Shown: positions 36,615 through 44,799, counted from the stretch's first letter. The stretch: 46,486 bases of DNA from Runella sp. (GCF_027484545.1 NZ_JAIXST010000228.1:1-46486), one strand, 5' to 3'. Translations and numbers: made by a program. Notes: generated by a model from the letters alone, not told the origin.

Positions 36615-38789
36615 CTAAGATAATTTCAGAGGCAAGCTGCGTAAGTTTTTACCCGTCAAATCAAATACTGCTGCGGCAATAGCTGGTGCAACGGGCGCCA
36701 GCGGCGGCTCGCCCACGCCATACGGTTCATCGTGCCCTTCCAAAATAATTACCTCAATTTCAGGAGTATCCGATAGCATGGCAACCGGGTACAGGTGAAA
36801 ATTAGTTGCGGTTATTTGCCCGTCTTTCACTTCCAGTCCTTCATACAGAGCCGCCGTAATGCCCATCATGGTGGCTCCTTCCACCTGCTGACGAATTCCT
36901 TCGGGATTAATGGCGAAACCCGCATCAATAACCTGCGTTACTTTTTTTACCTGAATTTTTCCGTCCACTACGGCCACTTCAATTACCGCTGCTGCAATGC
37001 TTTTTCGGTCGTTGCCGATGGCGACCCCACGGCCTATGCCCGCGGCTTTGGGGGTGTTCCAGCCGCTTTTCTCGGCGAGGGTTTCGAGGACTTTTTTGTA
37101 ACGCTGATTGATTTGTTCATTGCCTGACAACAAGCCCAAACGCATCTTCAAAGGGTCTTTTCCTGTTTTGTGGGCCAATTCGTTCATAAAACTTTCAATG
37201 GCAAACGTATTGGGAAACATCCCCACGCTCCGCCAAATGCCCGTTTGAACGGGCAGCTTGTTTTGCCAGATCGTCGCTGATTTGTGCTCAATGTTGTACA
37301 AAATACTGGCCCCGTGCCCGGCAGAGACAAAATCAGCTCCTAAAAGAGTGTAGCCCAAATTGGCCGGAAGAACCCCGAGGATTTGGTCGGGAGTGGCTTG
37401 GTTGTGGGTAATGGCTTCGATATTCCCCTCTTTACCGATTTTGGCGGATAGAACATGGTGCGTTTGCGGACGATAGATGGCGTTCTGAAATTCCTGCTGA
37501 CGGGTATTGAAAACGTGAACTGGTTTCCCGACAATTTGAGCAATGCGGGCTACTTTTTCCGCCTGTTTTGAATCGATTCTTCGGCCAAAACTACCCCCCG
37601 CAAACGTGGTTTCAATGTTTACCTGTTCTGCCTCTAAATCAATGGTTTTGGCGATATTGCCCCGGAACATTGTAGATGCCTGCGTTCCCACAAACACCGT
37701 GGCTTTGTCTTTTTCTACCTGTGCTACGGCGCCGTTCGGTTCCATGTGAGCGTGCGTAGCCAAGGGAGTTCGGTATTCCTGTTTGAAGACCTCATTGGGG
37801 CTTTTTTCGAGAATAGATTCGGGCGAGCCTTCACTTTGAATGCGAACCTCCGTTCCAATACCTACGGTGGTCAGTGCTGCAAATTCGGCTTGTTGCCATT
37901 TTTTGGGAATATCCCAGACGGCTTCTAATTTCTGCAAACCCATTTCGGCAGCGTAGCGGTTTTTGGCAACAACGGCTACCAAATCCTGGTCTTCAATGAC
38001 CTGTACAACACCGCTGATTTTGGCGGCCTCTTTGGTATTCAAGCTCTTGAGCGTTCCGCCAATGTAAGGCGATTGCAAAATCACCGCATACAGCATATCA
38101 GGCAGGGTTTGGTCAATGCCAAAAATGGGTTTTCCCATCACTTTGGGCTTTAAATCCACCCTTTTTACGTTTTTGCCAACGTATTTGAAAGCTGAAGTTG
38201 GCTTCAGTGCTGGGGTTTCAGGGGCTTTCCATTCTTTGGTAGAAGTGGAAATTTCGTAATAAGTGGCTTTGTGATTGCCCGAGGTCATTACTCCATTTTC
38301 TACCTTGATGGCAGTAACCGGCACACTCCATTGTTTGGCTGCCTGTGCCTTCAACATTTCGCGCATTGTGGCGGCTACTTCTCGGATCGGTTTGTACAAA
38401 GTCAAGGTTGAATTACTTCCTCCTGTTCCCAACGAATCCTCTACTCCGTTGGCCGTATTGGCATGAACCACCTTGATTTGTTCGAGTGATACCTCCAACT
38501 CTTCGGCGGCCAACATGGCCAAGCCCGTAAAAACGCCCTGTCCCATTTCCAGTTTAGTGGATTTGTACTGAATAGTATTGTCGGGCATGACCTCAAACCA
38601 AAAGGTAGGTTCAAGGCTTGAAATCAAGATTGGTGTATCGGTGTTTTCGGCCGTTTGGGCAATAAAACGGCGTATGGGGCCTTTCGCCGCGATGGTTGCT
38701 ACTATTGTGCCGCCAAAAACAATCGCTCCCCGTTGTAAAAACTTACGGCGTGAAAATTTCTTTTTTGGTTTTTTCTCTTCGGTTGCCAT
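36615..38789 (-). CDS. Molybdopterin-binding large subunit, isoquinoline 1-oxidoreductase (IorB) type
   Basis: A 724-residue protein of the xanthine dehydrogenase/aldehyde oxidase family. The N-terminus RRKFLQRGAIVFGGTIVATIAA is a Tat-type signal. LEMGQGVFTGLAMLAAEELEV, GTGGSNSTLTLYKPIREVAATM and FAGGSFGRRID match cofactor-binding segments, and YGVGEPPLAPVAPAI near the end carries the active-site Glu. It is the single-chain large subunit (duplicated Ald_Xan_dh_C2 type) found with a 2Fe-2S partner encoded 4 bp upstream. The complex hydroxylates a heterocycle or aldehyde in the periplasm or at the membrane; the substrate cannot be inferred. No FAD subunit is present, which is typical of IorAB. 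Confidence 0.9.
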   Translation of the reverse strand: MATEEKKPKKKFSRRKFLQRGAIVFGGTIVATIAAKGPIRRFIAQTAENTDTPILISSLEPTFWFEVMPDNTIQYKSTKLEMGQGVFTGLAMLAAEELEVSLEQIKVVHANTANGVEDSLGTGGSNSTLTLYKPIREVAATMREMLKAQAAKQWSVPVTAIKVENGVMTSGNHKATYYEISTSTKEWKAPETPALKPTSAFKYVGKNVKRVDLKPKVMGKPIFGIDQTLPDMLYAVILQSPYIGGTLKSLNTKEAAKISGVVQVIEDQDLVAVVAKNRYAAEMGLQKLEAVWDIPKKWQQAEFAALTTVGIGTEVRIQSEGSPESILEKSPNEVFKQEYRTPLATHAHMEPNGAVAQVEKDKATVFVGTQASTMFRGNIAKTIDLEAEQVNIETTFAGGSFGRRIDSKQAEKVARIAQIVGKPVHVFNTRQQEFQNAIYRPQTHHVLSAKIGKEGNIEAITHNQATPDQILGVLPANLGYTLLGADFVSAGHGASILYNIEHKSATIWQNKLPVQTGIWRSVGMFPNTFAIESFMNELAHKTGKDPLKMRLGLLSGNEQINQRYKKVLETLAEKSGWNTPKAAGIGRGVAIGNDRKSIAAAVIEVAVVDGKIQVKKVTQVIDAGFAINPEGIRQQVEGATMMGITAALYEGLEVKDGQITATNFHLYPVAMLSDTPEIEVIILEGHDEPYGVGEPPLAPVAPAIAAAVFDLTGKNLRSLPLKLS

Positions 38790-38793
38790 GGTA

Positions 38794-39267
38794 TTAAAGG
38801 GTAACGGTTTGTTGGATTTGAGCGGCTCTTTTGATGGCTTTCAGGATGCGAGGCTGCGTGCCGCAACGGCAAATATTGCTGATGCCGGTCTTGATGTCTT
38901 CGTCGGTTGGATTGGGATTTTTGGCAAGGAGACCGGCGGCGGCCATCATAAATCCGGGCTGACAATAACCGCACTGAGGCACGTTTTCTTCCATCCATGC
39001 CTGTTGAACAGGGTGTAAGTTGTCTTCACTTTCCGATAATCCTTCGAGGGTGGTTACTTCTTTCCCTTCCGCAAAACTGACGGGAATGGAGCAGGAACGG
39101 TAGGCTTCGCCGTCGATGTGCAGTGTGCAGGCACCGCACAAAGCCGCGCCGCAACCGAATTTTGTGCCTTTGAGGTTCAGTTCATCCCGAACGACCCAAA
39201 GCAAAGGCATGGACGGGTCAACGTCCGGTTTTGCCGGCTTTCCGTTTATTTTAAAGGTGATTTCCAT
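38794..39267 (-). CDS. 2Fe-2S small subunit, IorA type
   Basis: A 157-residue ferredoxin-like subunit: [25 protein letters not shown] holds the four plant-type cluster cysteines and [12 protein letters not shown] with [10 protein letters not shown] holds the second cluster. This two-cluster arrangement is standard for molybdenum hydroxylase small subunits. It is transcribed just before the large subunit, 4 bp apart. The upstream region contains a 17-bp sequence also found before tetR. Confidence 0.92.
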   Translation of the reverse strand: MEITFKINGKPAKPDVDPSMPLLWVVRDELNLKGTKFGCGAALCGACTLHIDGEAYRSCSIPVSFAEGKEVTTLEGLSESEDNLHPVQQAWMEENVPQCGYCQPGFMMAAAGLLAKNPNPTDEDIKTGISNICRCGTQPRILKAIKRAAQIQQTVTL

Positions 39268-39290
39268 TTGATTAGGTTGTATAAATTGAT

Positions 39291-39307
39291 TTGACTAATC
39301 ACTCTAT
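39291..39307. promoter_or_regulatory. Candidate TetR operator upstream of the IorAB genes
   Basis: TTGACTAATCACTCTAT is identical to 40578-40594, in front of the TetR gene. It lies 24 bp upstream of the iorA-type start. Its local context TGATT-TGACT-AATCA is an inverted repeat. An exact 17-mer in two promoter regions next to a TetR gene suggests a shared operator. Confidence 0.5.
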
Positions 39308-39323
39308 TTGTACGGCAAATTTT

Positions 39324-40001
39324 TTAATTACCTTTTGTCAGGGGAGCAAAGTCTTTGATTTCCAATACATTATTTTTATAGCCTTTGGTAGCAACGTAGA
39401 TCATAGCTTGCCCCAATTCCGCCAACGTACTTACATAGTTTGGGAAAAACTTGCGTGCGAATGGATACATCCAACTGATGTATTTGTAAGCGGGAAGGGT
39501 ATTTTTCAAACCCGGTGTGGAATGCATATACCCCGGGCGGAAATTATACACGGCTTTGAAAGGTAATTTCGTCAAATCGTTTTCGGTTTTTCCTTTGACT
39601 CTCGCCCACATGCTGCGACCTTTTTCGGTGCTGTCGGTACCACTGCCGGATACATAACAGAAGGTCATGTCAGGGTTAAGTTCGCTTAACGTTTCGGCTA
39701 CGTGCATCGTGAGCGTGTAGGTCATTTTGGTATATTCCTCTTCTTTCATCCCGACGGAAGAAACCCCCAAGCAGAAAAAACAGGCATTATACCCTTTCAA
39801 TTGGGCTTTGATGGGAGAGATATCAAAGAAATCTTGGTGAATGATTTCCTTTAATTTGGGATGAGTAATGCCCGAAGGTTTGCGGTTGATAATTAAAACT
39901 TCTTCTACTTCAGGACTTTGCAGGCATTCGTGCAATACTCCTTCGCCGACCATACCGGTAGCACCGGTGACAATGGCTCGTATTTTTTTGGTTTCTTTCA
40001 T
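39324..40001 (-). CDS. NAD(P)-binding SDR-like oxidoreductase (atypical epimerase type)
   Basis: A 225-residue protein from ATG 40001 (MKETKKIRAIVTGATGMVGEGVL), chosen because it sits right after the TetR stop; a further-upstream ATG at 40031 lies inside tetR. The GxTGxxG Rossmann motif is followed by EEVLIINRKP, FFCLGVSSVGM and TFCYVSGSGTDST, resembling the small NAD(P)-binding proteins related to HTATIP2/YbjT. YNFRPGYMHS comes later. Forms an operon with TetR. Function of the reaction is unknown. Confidence 0.85.
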   Translation of the reverse strand: MKETKKIRAIVTGATGMVGEGVLHECLQSPEVEEVLIINRKPSGITHPKLKEIIHQDFFDISPIKAQLKGYNACFFCLGVSSVGMKEEEYTKMTYTLTMHVAETLSELNPDMTFCYVSGSGTDSTEKGRSMWARVKGKTENDLTKLPFKAVYNFRPGYMHSTPGLKNTLPAYKYISWMYPFARKFFPNYVSTLAELGQAMIYVATKGYKNNVLEIKDFAPLTKGN

Positions 40002-40003
40002 GG

Positions 40004-40573
40004 TTATTTTTGTTCGGTTAGCATATCCCACAGCATGTCAAAGCCGCTTTCGATGATGGGTTTTTGTTCATCGGTCGGTAAGTTGACAACGTAATTATAA
40101 ATCCCCATTAGGTGGCTGTTGGTCAAGGTATATATCAAGTTGGTAGGTAAATCTTTGATGACTTTGGTGGCTTTGGCTTCTTCAATGAGCTGAATGTGTT
40201 TTTGTGATTGCTCCATGGCGACCGACTCAGGGATTTGGAAAATGTGGGGCGAAAACAACACCTGTTGGATATAATGGTTCTTTTCTCGGTTCTCTAAAGC
40301 CCAGTAAATGAAATAGATAAACACTTTTTTGATAACCGCTTCAATGCCATCTTGGGGCGTGATTTTTGAGAATAAAAATTGGTTTAGTTCATTTTTGATG
40401 GAAATGTATAATTCCTTGATGAGGTCTTCTTTGGTGGCGAAATAATGGAAAAGGGTTCCGTTTGACACCCCCGCTTCTTTAGCGATTTTGCTGGTGGGCG
40501 TACCGTGAAAACCAAACTCCACAAAAAGCCTCAACGCACTCGCCAGTATCTGTTCTCTTTTATCCATTGACAA
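40004..40573 (-). CDS. TetR-family transcriptional regulator
   Basis: A 189-residue protein with the TetR_N helix-turn-helix: REQILASALRLFVEFGFHG, TPTSKIAKEAGVSNGTLFHYFATKEDLIKEL. The C-terminal ligand domain is helical (FIYWALENREKNHYIQQVLF). It lies directly before the SDR-like gene. A 17-bp sequence overlapping its own promoter recurs before the IorAB genes, so it probably represses itself, the SDR-like enzyme and the hydroxylase. Starts at MSMDK (40573) or MDK (40567) are both possible. Confidence 0.92.
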   Translation of the reverse strand: MSMDKREQILASALRLFVEFGFHGTPTSKIAKEAGVSNGTLFHYFATKEDLIKELYISIKNELNQFLFSKITPQDGIEAVIKKVFIYFIYWALENREKNHYIQQVLFSPHIFQIPESVAMEQSQKHIQLIEEAKATKVIKDLPTNLIYTLTNSHLMGIYNYVVNLPTDEQKPIIESGFDMLWDMLTEQK

Positions 40574-40577
40574 TAGA

Positions 40578-40624
40578 TTGACTAATCACTCTATAAAAGT
40601 AGGGTTTGCTTTTGATAATTCAAA
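40578..40624 (-). promoter_or_regulatory. tetR promoter with overlapping candidate operator
   Basis: On the minus strand TTTG (40624-40621) and TACTTTTA (40101-type -7 box at 40601-40594) are 19 bp apart, fitting the Bacteroidota promoter pattern with one mismatch. The repeated 17-mer TTGACTAATCACTCTAT (40578-40594) abuts the -7 box and covers the likely start point, the usual place for a repressor site. Confidence 0.45.
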
Positions 40625-40768
40625 TTTGTTTTTGGGATTTTAAACCTTGATTGGAAAATAGACCAAGATAAGCGCTGCTGTCATACCGCTGAAATTAGCT
40701 AAAAACTGACATATCGCTTACCATACAGCCCTCTGCAAGCAATTCAAACACCCCCTTTTTTTTGCGCA

Positions 40769-40935
40769 GTTGTTGGTGAAAAACACCATAGCCGTCAGAC
40801 TAACGGCCTCGGAACGGTCCGCCGCGCGGAGGCCCAATCCGAAGCTTACTAACTTACTGAATATGGGTTTCAACAAACGTCTTGCTTCTCCGAAGCTATA
40901 CTTAGCCTGACGGCTATGGTGATACCACCAACAAC
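40769..40935. repeat. Large nested inverted-repeat element at the left edge of the cassette array
   Basis: Outer arms GTTGTTGGTG (40769-40778) and CACCAACAAC (40926-40935), then CACCATAGCCGTCAG (40784-40798) and CTGACGGCTATGGTG (40907-40921), are perfect complements. Inside are GGCCTC/GAGGCC (40805-40810 and 40829-40834), CGGA/TCCG and the self-complementary CCGCGCGG. The whole 167 bp would fold as a branched stem. No gene is visible in it. It directly replaces the left part of the first cassette module. Confidence 0.75.
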
Positions 40936-40942
40936 GGCGTAA

Positions 40943-41115
40943 ATTTCCCAAAGCGGAGGGGTGTTCAGGTGATGCCCCTTTTTGTTTTTGCTTGTGCCCA
41001 ACGGTTGCATGGATGCTGCCCTGCCTCGGCTTTGAGCGCCGGGCATGGGCCGCGTAAGCGAGCATGCAAACCATTGGGCGGGTTTAATTACTGTTCAAAT
41101 ACATCCACAGACGGG
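40943..41115. repeat. Cassette module 1 (left end, partial) with attC-like site
   Basis: Homologous to the other modules from TTTCCCAAAGCGG onward but lacking the start-proximal part, which is replaced by the nested palindrome. The attC-like core is 40996-41079 (84 bp): GCCCAAC, GG, TTGCATG at the left and CATGCAAACC, ATTGGGC at the right. The first base of the right box is A where the other five copies have G, the recombination point in attC sites. Confidence 0.75.
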
Positions 41116-41137
41116 GGTGAAACTACCTTGTTACATT

Positions 41138-41300
41138 AGACTTGTTGCGAGGGGAATCATCGAGGGGTCAAAAAGGCCCTTTTTTTCCCATACTGTGCCT
41201 TTTTTCGGTCATATAGCGCGGCTATACTCCCTCAAAAAGCCTTCGTATGGATAAAAAATGACTCTTTTTTCCCACCTCGCTGACCCCTCGCAACAAGTCT
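41138..41300. repeat. Second nested inverted-repeat element
   Basis: Perfect 17-bp arms AGACTTGTTGCGAGGGG (41138-41154) and CCCCTCGCAACAAGTCT (41284-41300). Inside are CCATAC/GTATGG and the hairpin ATAGC-GCG-GCTAT. The 163-bp element lies immediately downstream of the DUF6175-like gene (minus strand) and may end its transcript, or be a small mobile palindrome. No coding potential seen. Confidence 0.75.
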
Positions 41301-41306
41301 ATTATT

Positions 41307-42197
41307 TTATATGCTTTTTTCTCCTTCTATAACTAACCAAGCCTCACCAAGACCCTTTAAACTATATTTAGATTCAATTTTTAGAGAATTACTCAAATAT
41401 CTACGAAATTGACTCATAAAATCATTCAGAGAAAAACCTGCTCCTTTCTCATCTAATAAGGGAATATTCAATGTAATATCTACTGAATAATCGTTTTCTT
41501 GATTGTCAATATTGTAACGTTTTAATTTTTTCTTTAAGTAAACATCCATCCAATCTAATAGTCTTTTCTCTTCTTCAGCAATATTCATGTCTTTATCTAA
41601 GTTAATATTCGCTTTTTTATTAACACGAACAAAAAGTTTAGATTCACGGCCTTTTTCCATTAAAACATCAAAGTATTTTTGCAAAGAAGCAGTAAAATTA
41701 TCCATTTGAGACAATACAGCTTCTTCTAATAAGACGGGTAAATTTACTGAAACAGATGGTGCGCCAGTACCATTTGCCCCTACAACTTGGTTTTGATTGT
41801 ATGCATCCAATGCTTGAAGATTAAAAACGATGGATTTTTTAGGGCCTTCTTGCATGAGTGTATAAGTAATTTGGATAATCATATCCGTTTTAAGGGTTCT
41901 GAGTAGCTGCTCAAATGGTGTTTCTGGAATGGCTTCTGCAAAAGCGGCCATTGTATTGCTTGTATTTTCTATTTTTTTTATTTCAGATTCTAGGTTTTTT
42001 AAAGGAAAACCTCTTTCGGCCATAATTGTATTGATTTTAGAAATGACAAGTAATAAATTAGCGTCATTTTGAAAGGCTTTTTTATAATCAGGAATAAAAT
42101 ATCCTTTTTCGTTCATGTCCCCAAAATTATTGGTTTTCATCCAAACATCTGAAGGAATAATTATTAATGTTGGTTTTTTAGCTTGCATATTTTCCAT
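41307..42197 (-). CDS. DUF6175-like protein, first cassette gene
   Basis: A 296-residue soluble protein from ATG 42197 (MENMQAKKPTLIIIPSDVW; ATG 42188 also possible). The blocks IIIPSDVWMKTNNFGD, YKKAFQNDANLLLVISKINTIMAERGFPLKNLE, GPKKSIVFNLQALDAYNQNQV and VLLEEAVLSQMDNF resemble the Bacteroidota family DUF6175, recognised from memory. No function is established. It is unrelated to the pentapeptide genes that follow, yet is preceded by the same 220-bp module, in which the reading frame stays open upstream of the ATG. It is also more AT-rich than the module around it. Confidence 0.75.
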   Translation of the reverse strand: MENMQAKKPTLIIIPSDVWMKTNNFGDMNEKGYFIPDYKKAFQNDANLLLVISKINTIMAERGFPLKNLESEIKKIENTSNTMAAFAEAIPETPFEQLLRTLKTDMIIQITYTLMQEGPKKSIVFNLQALDAYNQNQVVGANGTGAPSVSVNLPVLLEEAVLSQMDNFTASLQKYFDVLMEKGRESKLFVRVNKKANINLDKDMNIAEEEKRLLDWMDVYLKKKLKRYNIDNQENDYSVDITLNIPLLDEKGAGFSLNDFMSQFRRYLSNSLKIESKYSLKGLGEAWLVIEGEKSI

Positions 42198-42416
42198 TGC
42201 CCACGAATAACGCTTCGCTTGGCAGTGCTGCGCCCTACTAGTTTCCCAAATCGGAGGGGTGTTCAGGTGATGCCCCTTTTTGTTTTTGGTTGTGCCCAAC
42301 GGTTGCATGGATGCTGCCCTGCCTTGGCTTTGAGCACTGGGCATGGGCCGCGTAAGCGAGCATGCAAACCGTTGGGCGGGTTTAATTACTGTTCAAATAC
42401 AGCCACAGACGGGGGA
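42198..42416. repeat. Cassette module 2 with attC-like site
   Basis: Full module from GCCCACGAATAACGC to CACAGACGGGG. attC-like core 42294-42377 (84 bp): R''-like GCCCAAC and R'-like GTTGGGC, arms TTGCATG and CATGCAAA (one extra A), inner GCCCTGCC/GGGCATGGGC pairing. Sub-type with CGCGTAAGCG near the right arm. Confidence 0.8.
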
Positions 42417-42418
42417 GG

Positions 42419-42775
42419 TTAAAATCCTATTATGGCTCCTTCAAGGTCGGCTCCGGTAAGGTCGGCTCCCTCAAGTCGGGCTCCGCTAAGGTCGGCATCC
42501 ATAAGGTTGGCTCCGCTAAGGTCGGTGAATGTAAGTTGGGCTCCGCCGCTAAGGTTGGCTCCGCTAAGGTTGGCTCCGCTAAGGTCGGCTCTGAAAAGGT
42601 TGGCTCCGCTAAAGTTGACTCCTCTAAGGTCAGCTCCGCTAAGGTTGGCTCCGCTAAGGTCGGCATCCATAAGGTCGGCTCGGCTAAGGTTGGCTCCGCT
42701 AAGGTCGGCTCCGCTAAAGTCCCTTTCACCTGCGGCGCATGCCGCCAATAATTCTTGTGCTGTCATATTTTCCAT
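42419..42775 (-). CDS. Pentapeptide-repeat protein (cassette B)
   Basis: A 118-residue protein from ATG 42775 ([23 protein letters not shown] 42766 is the more comparable start). After a short helical header ([18 protein letters not shown]) come roughly 17 A(D/N)LxX pentapeptides ([20 protein letters not shown]), predicted to form a right-handed quadrilateral beta-helix. The DNA shows a 15-bp period. No signal peptide. Pentapeptide proteins include DNA-mimic gyrase protectors, but no such function can be assigned from the sequence. Confidence 0.85.
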   Translation of the reverse strand: MENMTAQELLAACAAGERDFSGADLSGANLSRADLMDADLSGANLSGADLRGVNFSGANLFRADLSGANLSGANLSGGAQLTFTDLSGANLMDADLSGARLEGADLTGADLEGAIIGF

Positions 42776-42995
42776 TGCCCACGAATAACGCTTCGCTTGG
42801 CAGTGCTGCGCCCTGCTAGTTTCCCAAAGCGGAGGGGTGTTCGGGTGATGCCCCTTTTGGTTTTTGCTTGTGCCCAACGGTTACATGGATGCTGCCCTGC
42901 CTTGGCTTTGAGTGCCGGGCACGGGCCGCATCGAGCATGCAAACCGTTGGGCGGGATTAATTATGGTTCAAATACACCCACAGACGAGGGGTAGG
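42776..42995. repeat. Cassette module 3 with attC-like site
   Basis: attC-like core 42872-42952 (81 bp), GCCCAAC to GTTGGGC. The left arm reads TTACATG (one change). It carries the shorter CCGCATCGAGC variant instead of CCGCGTAAGCGAGC. Copies 3 and 5 share this variant and the following GACGAGGGGTAGGC, so the sub-types do not alternate by simple adjacency. Confidence 0.8.
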
Positions 42996-44015
42996 CTACC
43001 TTATGACTCCATCTTGGTTGGCTCCATCAAGGTTGGCTCCATCAAGTTGGGCTCCGCTAAGGTAGGCCTTGCTAAGGTTGGCTCCGCTAAGGTTGGCGTT
43101 GAGAAGGTTGGCTCCGTTAAGGATTGCTCCGCTAAGGTTGGCCTTGCTCAGGTCGGCTGCGCGGAGGAAGGCGTCGCGAATGTCGGCCTTGCTCAGGTCG
43201 GCTCCGCTAAAGTCTGCTCCGCTAAGGATGGCCTCGCGAAGGTAGGCTCCGCTAAGTTTGGCTCCGCTAAGGTTGGAAAACTCAAGGTCGGTTCCGATAA
43301 GGTTGGCTTCGTAAAGGTAGGCCTTGCTAAGGTTGGCTCGGCTAAGGTTGGCTCGGCTAAGGTTGGTTCTGTTAAGGCCGGCTTCGCTTAGGTTGGCTCC
43401 TTCAAGGTTGGCTCCGATAAGGTTGGCTGCGTGAAGGTCGGTTCCGCTAAAGTTTCTTGCACCTTTGGCGTATGCCGCCAATAATTCTTGTGCTGTCTTT
43501 GGGCTACCATATGACTTGCTGTCTTCATCCAGGTTGGCTCCGATAAGGTAGGCTCTGAAAAGGTTGGCTCCGCTAAGGTTGGCTTCGCTAAGGTTGGCTA
43601 CGCGAAGGTCGGCTTCCATAAGGTCGGCTCCGCTAAAGTTGGCACCGCTAAGGTTGGCTCCGCGAAGGTAAGCATTGGAAATTCCGGCTCGGCTAAGGTT
43701 GGCTCCGCTAAGGTTGGCTCCGATAAGGTTGGCTCCGATAAGGTCGGTTCCGATAAGGAAGGCCTTGCTAAGGTTGGCTCCGCTAAGGTTGGCATAGCTA
43801 AGTTCGGCATCGTTAAGGTCGGCAAACGAAAGGTCGGCAAACGAAAGGTCGGCTCCGCGAAGGTTGGTGGTGTTAAGGTTGGCTCCGCTAAGTTTGGCTC
43901 CGCGAAGGTTGGCTCCGCGAAGGTTGGCTCCGAAAAGGTGGGCTCGGCTAAGGTCGGCTCCGCTAAAGTTTCTTCCACCTGCGGAGTATCTCGCCAATAA
44001 TTCTTGTACTGTCAT
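42996..44015 (-). CDS. Long pentapeptide-repeat protein with an internal second header (cassette C)
   Basis: A 339-residue protein. It opens with MTVQELLARYSAGGRNFSGA, followed by about 30 pentapeptides. Near residue 175 comes [20 protein letters not shown], then AKGARNFSGTDLHAANL: a second copy of the N-terminal header, after which pentapeptides resume to [11 protein letters not shown]. The internal header implies that two cassette genes fused or that one duplicated internally with loss of the module between them. Two consecutive beta-helices joined by a short helical linker are predicted. Not exported. Confidence 0.88.
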   Translation of the reverse strand: MTVQELLARYSAGGRNFSGADLSRAHLFGANLRGANLRGAKLSGANLNTTNLRGADLSFADLSFADLNDAELSYANLSGANLSKAFLIGTDLIGANLIGANLSGANLSRAGISNAYLRGANLSGANFSGADLMEADLRVANLSEANLSGANLFRAYLIGANLDEDSKSYGSPKTAQELLAAYAKGARNFSGTDLHAANLIGANLEGANLSEAGLNRTNLSRANLSRANLSKAYLYEANLIGTDLEFSNLSGAKLSGAYLREAILSGADFSGADLSKADIRDAFLRAADLSKANLSGAILNGANLLNANLSGANLSKAYLSGAQLDGANLDGANQDGVIR

Positions 44016-44246
44016 ATTCTATATTGCCCACGAATAACGCTTCGCTTGGCAGTGCTGCGCCCTACTAGTTTCCCAAAGCGGAGGGGTGTTCAGGTGATGC
44101 CCCTTTTTGTTTTTGATTGTGCCCAACGGTTGCATGGATGCTGCCCCGCCTTGGCTTTGAGTGCCGGGCATGGGCCGCGTAAGCGAGCATGCAAACCGTT
44201 GGGCGGGATTAATTATGGTTCAAATACACCCACAGACGGGGGGAGG
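44016..44246. repeat. Cassette module 4 with attC-like site
   Basis: attC-like core 44121-44204 (84 bp), GCCCAAC to GTTGGGC, long variant with CGCGTAAGCG. In front of the gene start the leader frame ends (GCA ATA TAG) just before the ATG, unlike module 2 where it stays open. Confidence 0.8.
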
Positions 44247-44570
44247 CTACTTTATGACTCCATAAAGGTTGGCGTAGCTAAGGTTGGCATCTCTAAGGTT
44301 GGCTCCGCGAATGTCGGCTCGGCGAAGGTTGGCTCCTTCAAGGTTGGCTCTGCAAAGGTTGGCTCCGCGAAGGTTGGCCCCGCTAAGGTCGGTGAATTCA
44401 AGGACGGCTCCGCCAAGGTCGGCTCCGCTGAGGTTGGCATCGCCAAGATTGGCTCCAATAAATTCGGCTGCGCTAAGGTTGGCTCCGCTAAGATTGGCTT
44501 TGAAAAGGTCGGCTCCGCGAAAGTTTCTTTCACCTCTGGCGTATGCCGCCAATAATTCTTGTACTGTCAT
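44247..44570 (-). CDS. Pentapeptide-repeat protein (cassette D)
   Basis: A 107-residue protein: header MTVQELLAAYARGERNFRGA, then about 17 pentapeptides ([20 protein letters not shown] and so on) to NLSYANLYGVIK. The header is nearly identical at DNA level to those of cassettes B, C and F, while the repeat body differs in order. Cytoplasmic by absence of signal. Confidence 0.85.
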   Translation of the reverse strand: MTVQELLAAYARGERNFRGADLFKANLSGANLSAAEFIGANLGDANLSGADLGGAVLEFTDLSGANLRGANLCRANLEGANLRRADIRGANLRDANLSYANLYGVIK

Positions 44571-44799
44571 ATTCTATATTGCCCACGAATAACGCTTCGC
44601 TTGGCAGTGCTGCGCCCTACTAGTTTCCCAAAGCGGAGGGGTGTTCAGGTGTTGCCCCTTTTTGTTTTTGATTGTGCCCAACGGTTGCATGGATGCTGCC
44701 CCGCCTTGGCTTTGAGTGCCGGGCACGGGCCGCATCAAGCATGCAAACCGTTGGGCGGGATTAATTATGGTTCAAATACACCCACAGACGAGGGGTAGG
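44571..44799. repeat. Cassette module 5 with attC-like site
   Basis: attC-like core 44676-44756 (81 bp), GCCCAAC to GTTGGGC, short variant (CCGCATCAAGC) like module 3. The central helix changes GGGCATGGGC to GGGCACGGGC at an unpaired position, so predicted pairing is kept. Confidence 0.8.

Noticed and set aside
40961-41000. GGGG...CCCC followed by T-rich sequence in each module as a terminator
   Set aside because: The stem is only about four base pairs with a 13-nt loop, so a functional plus-strand terminator cannot be supported.
40718-41074. Minus-strand ORF of 118 residues across the nested palindrome and module 1
   Set aside because: It is read from repeat DNA on both sides and has no homology signal; the palindromes explain the sequence better.
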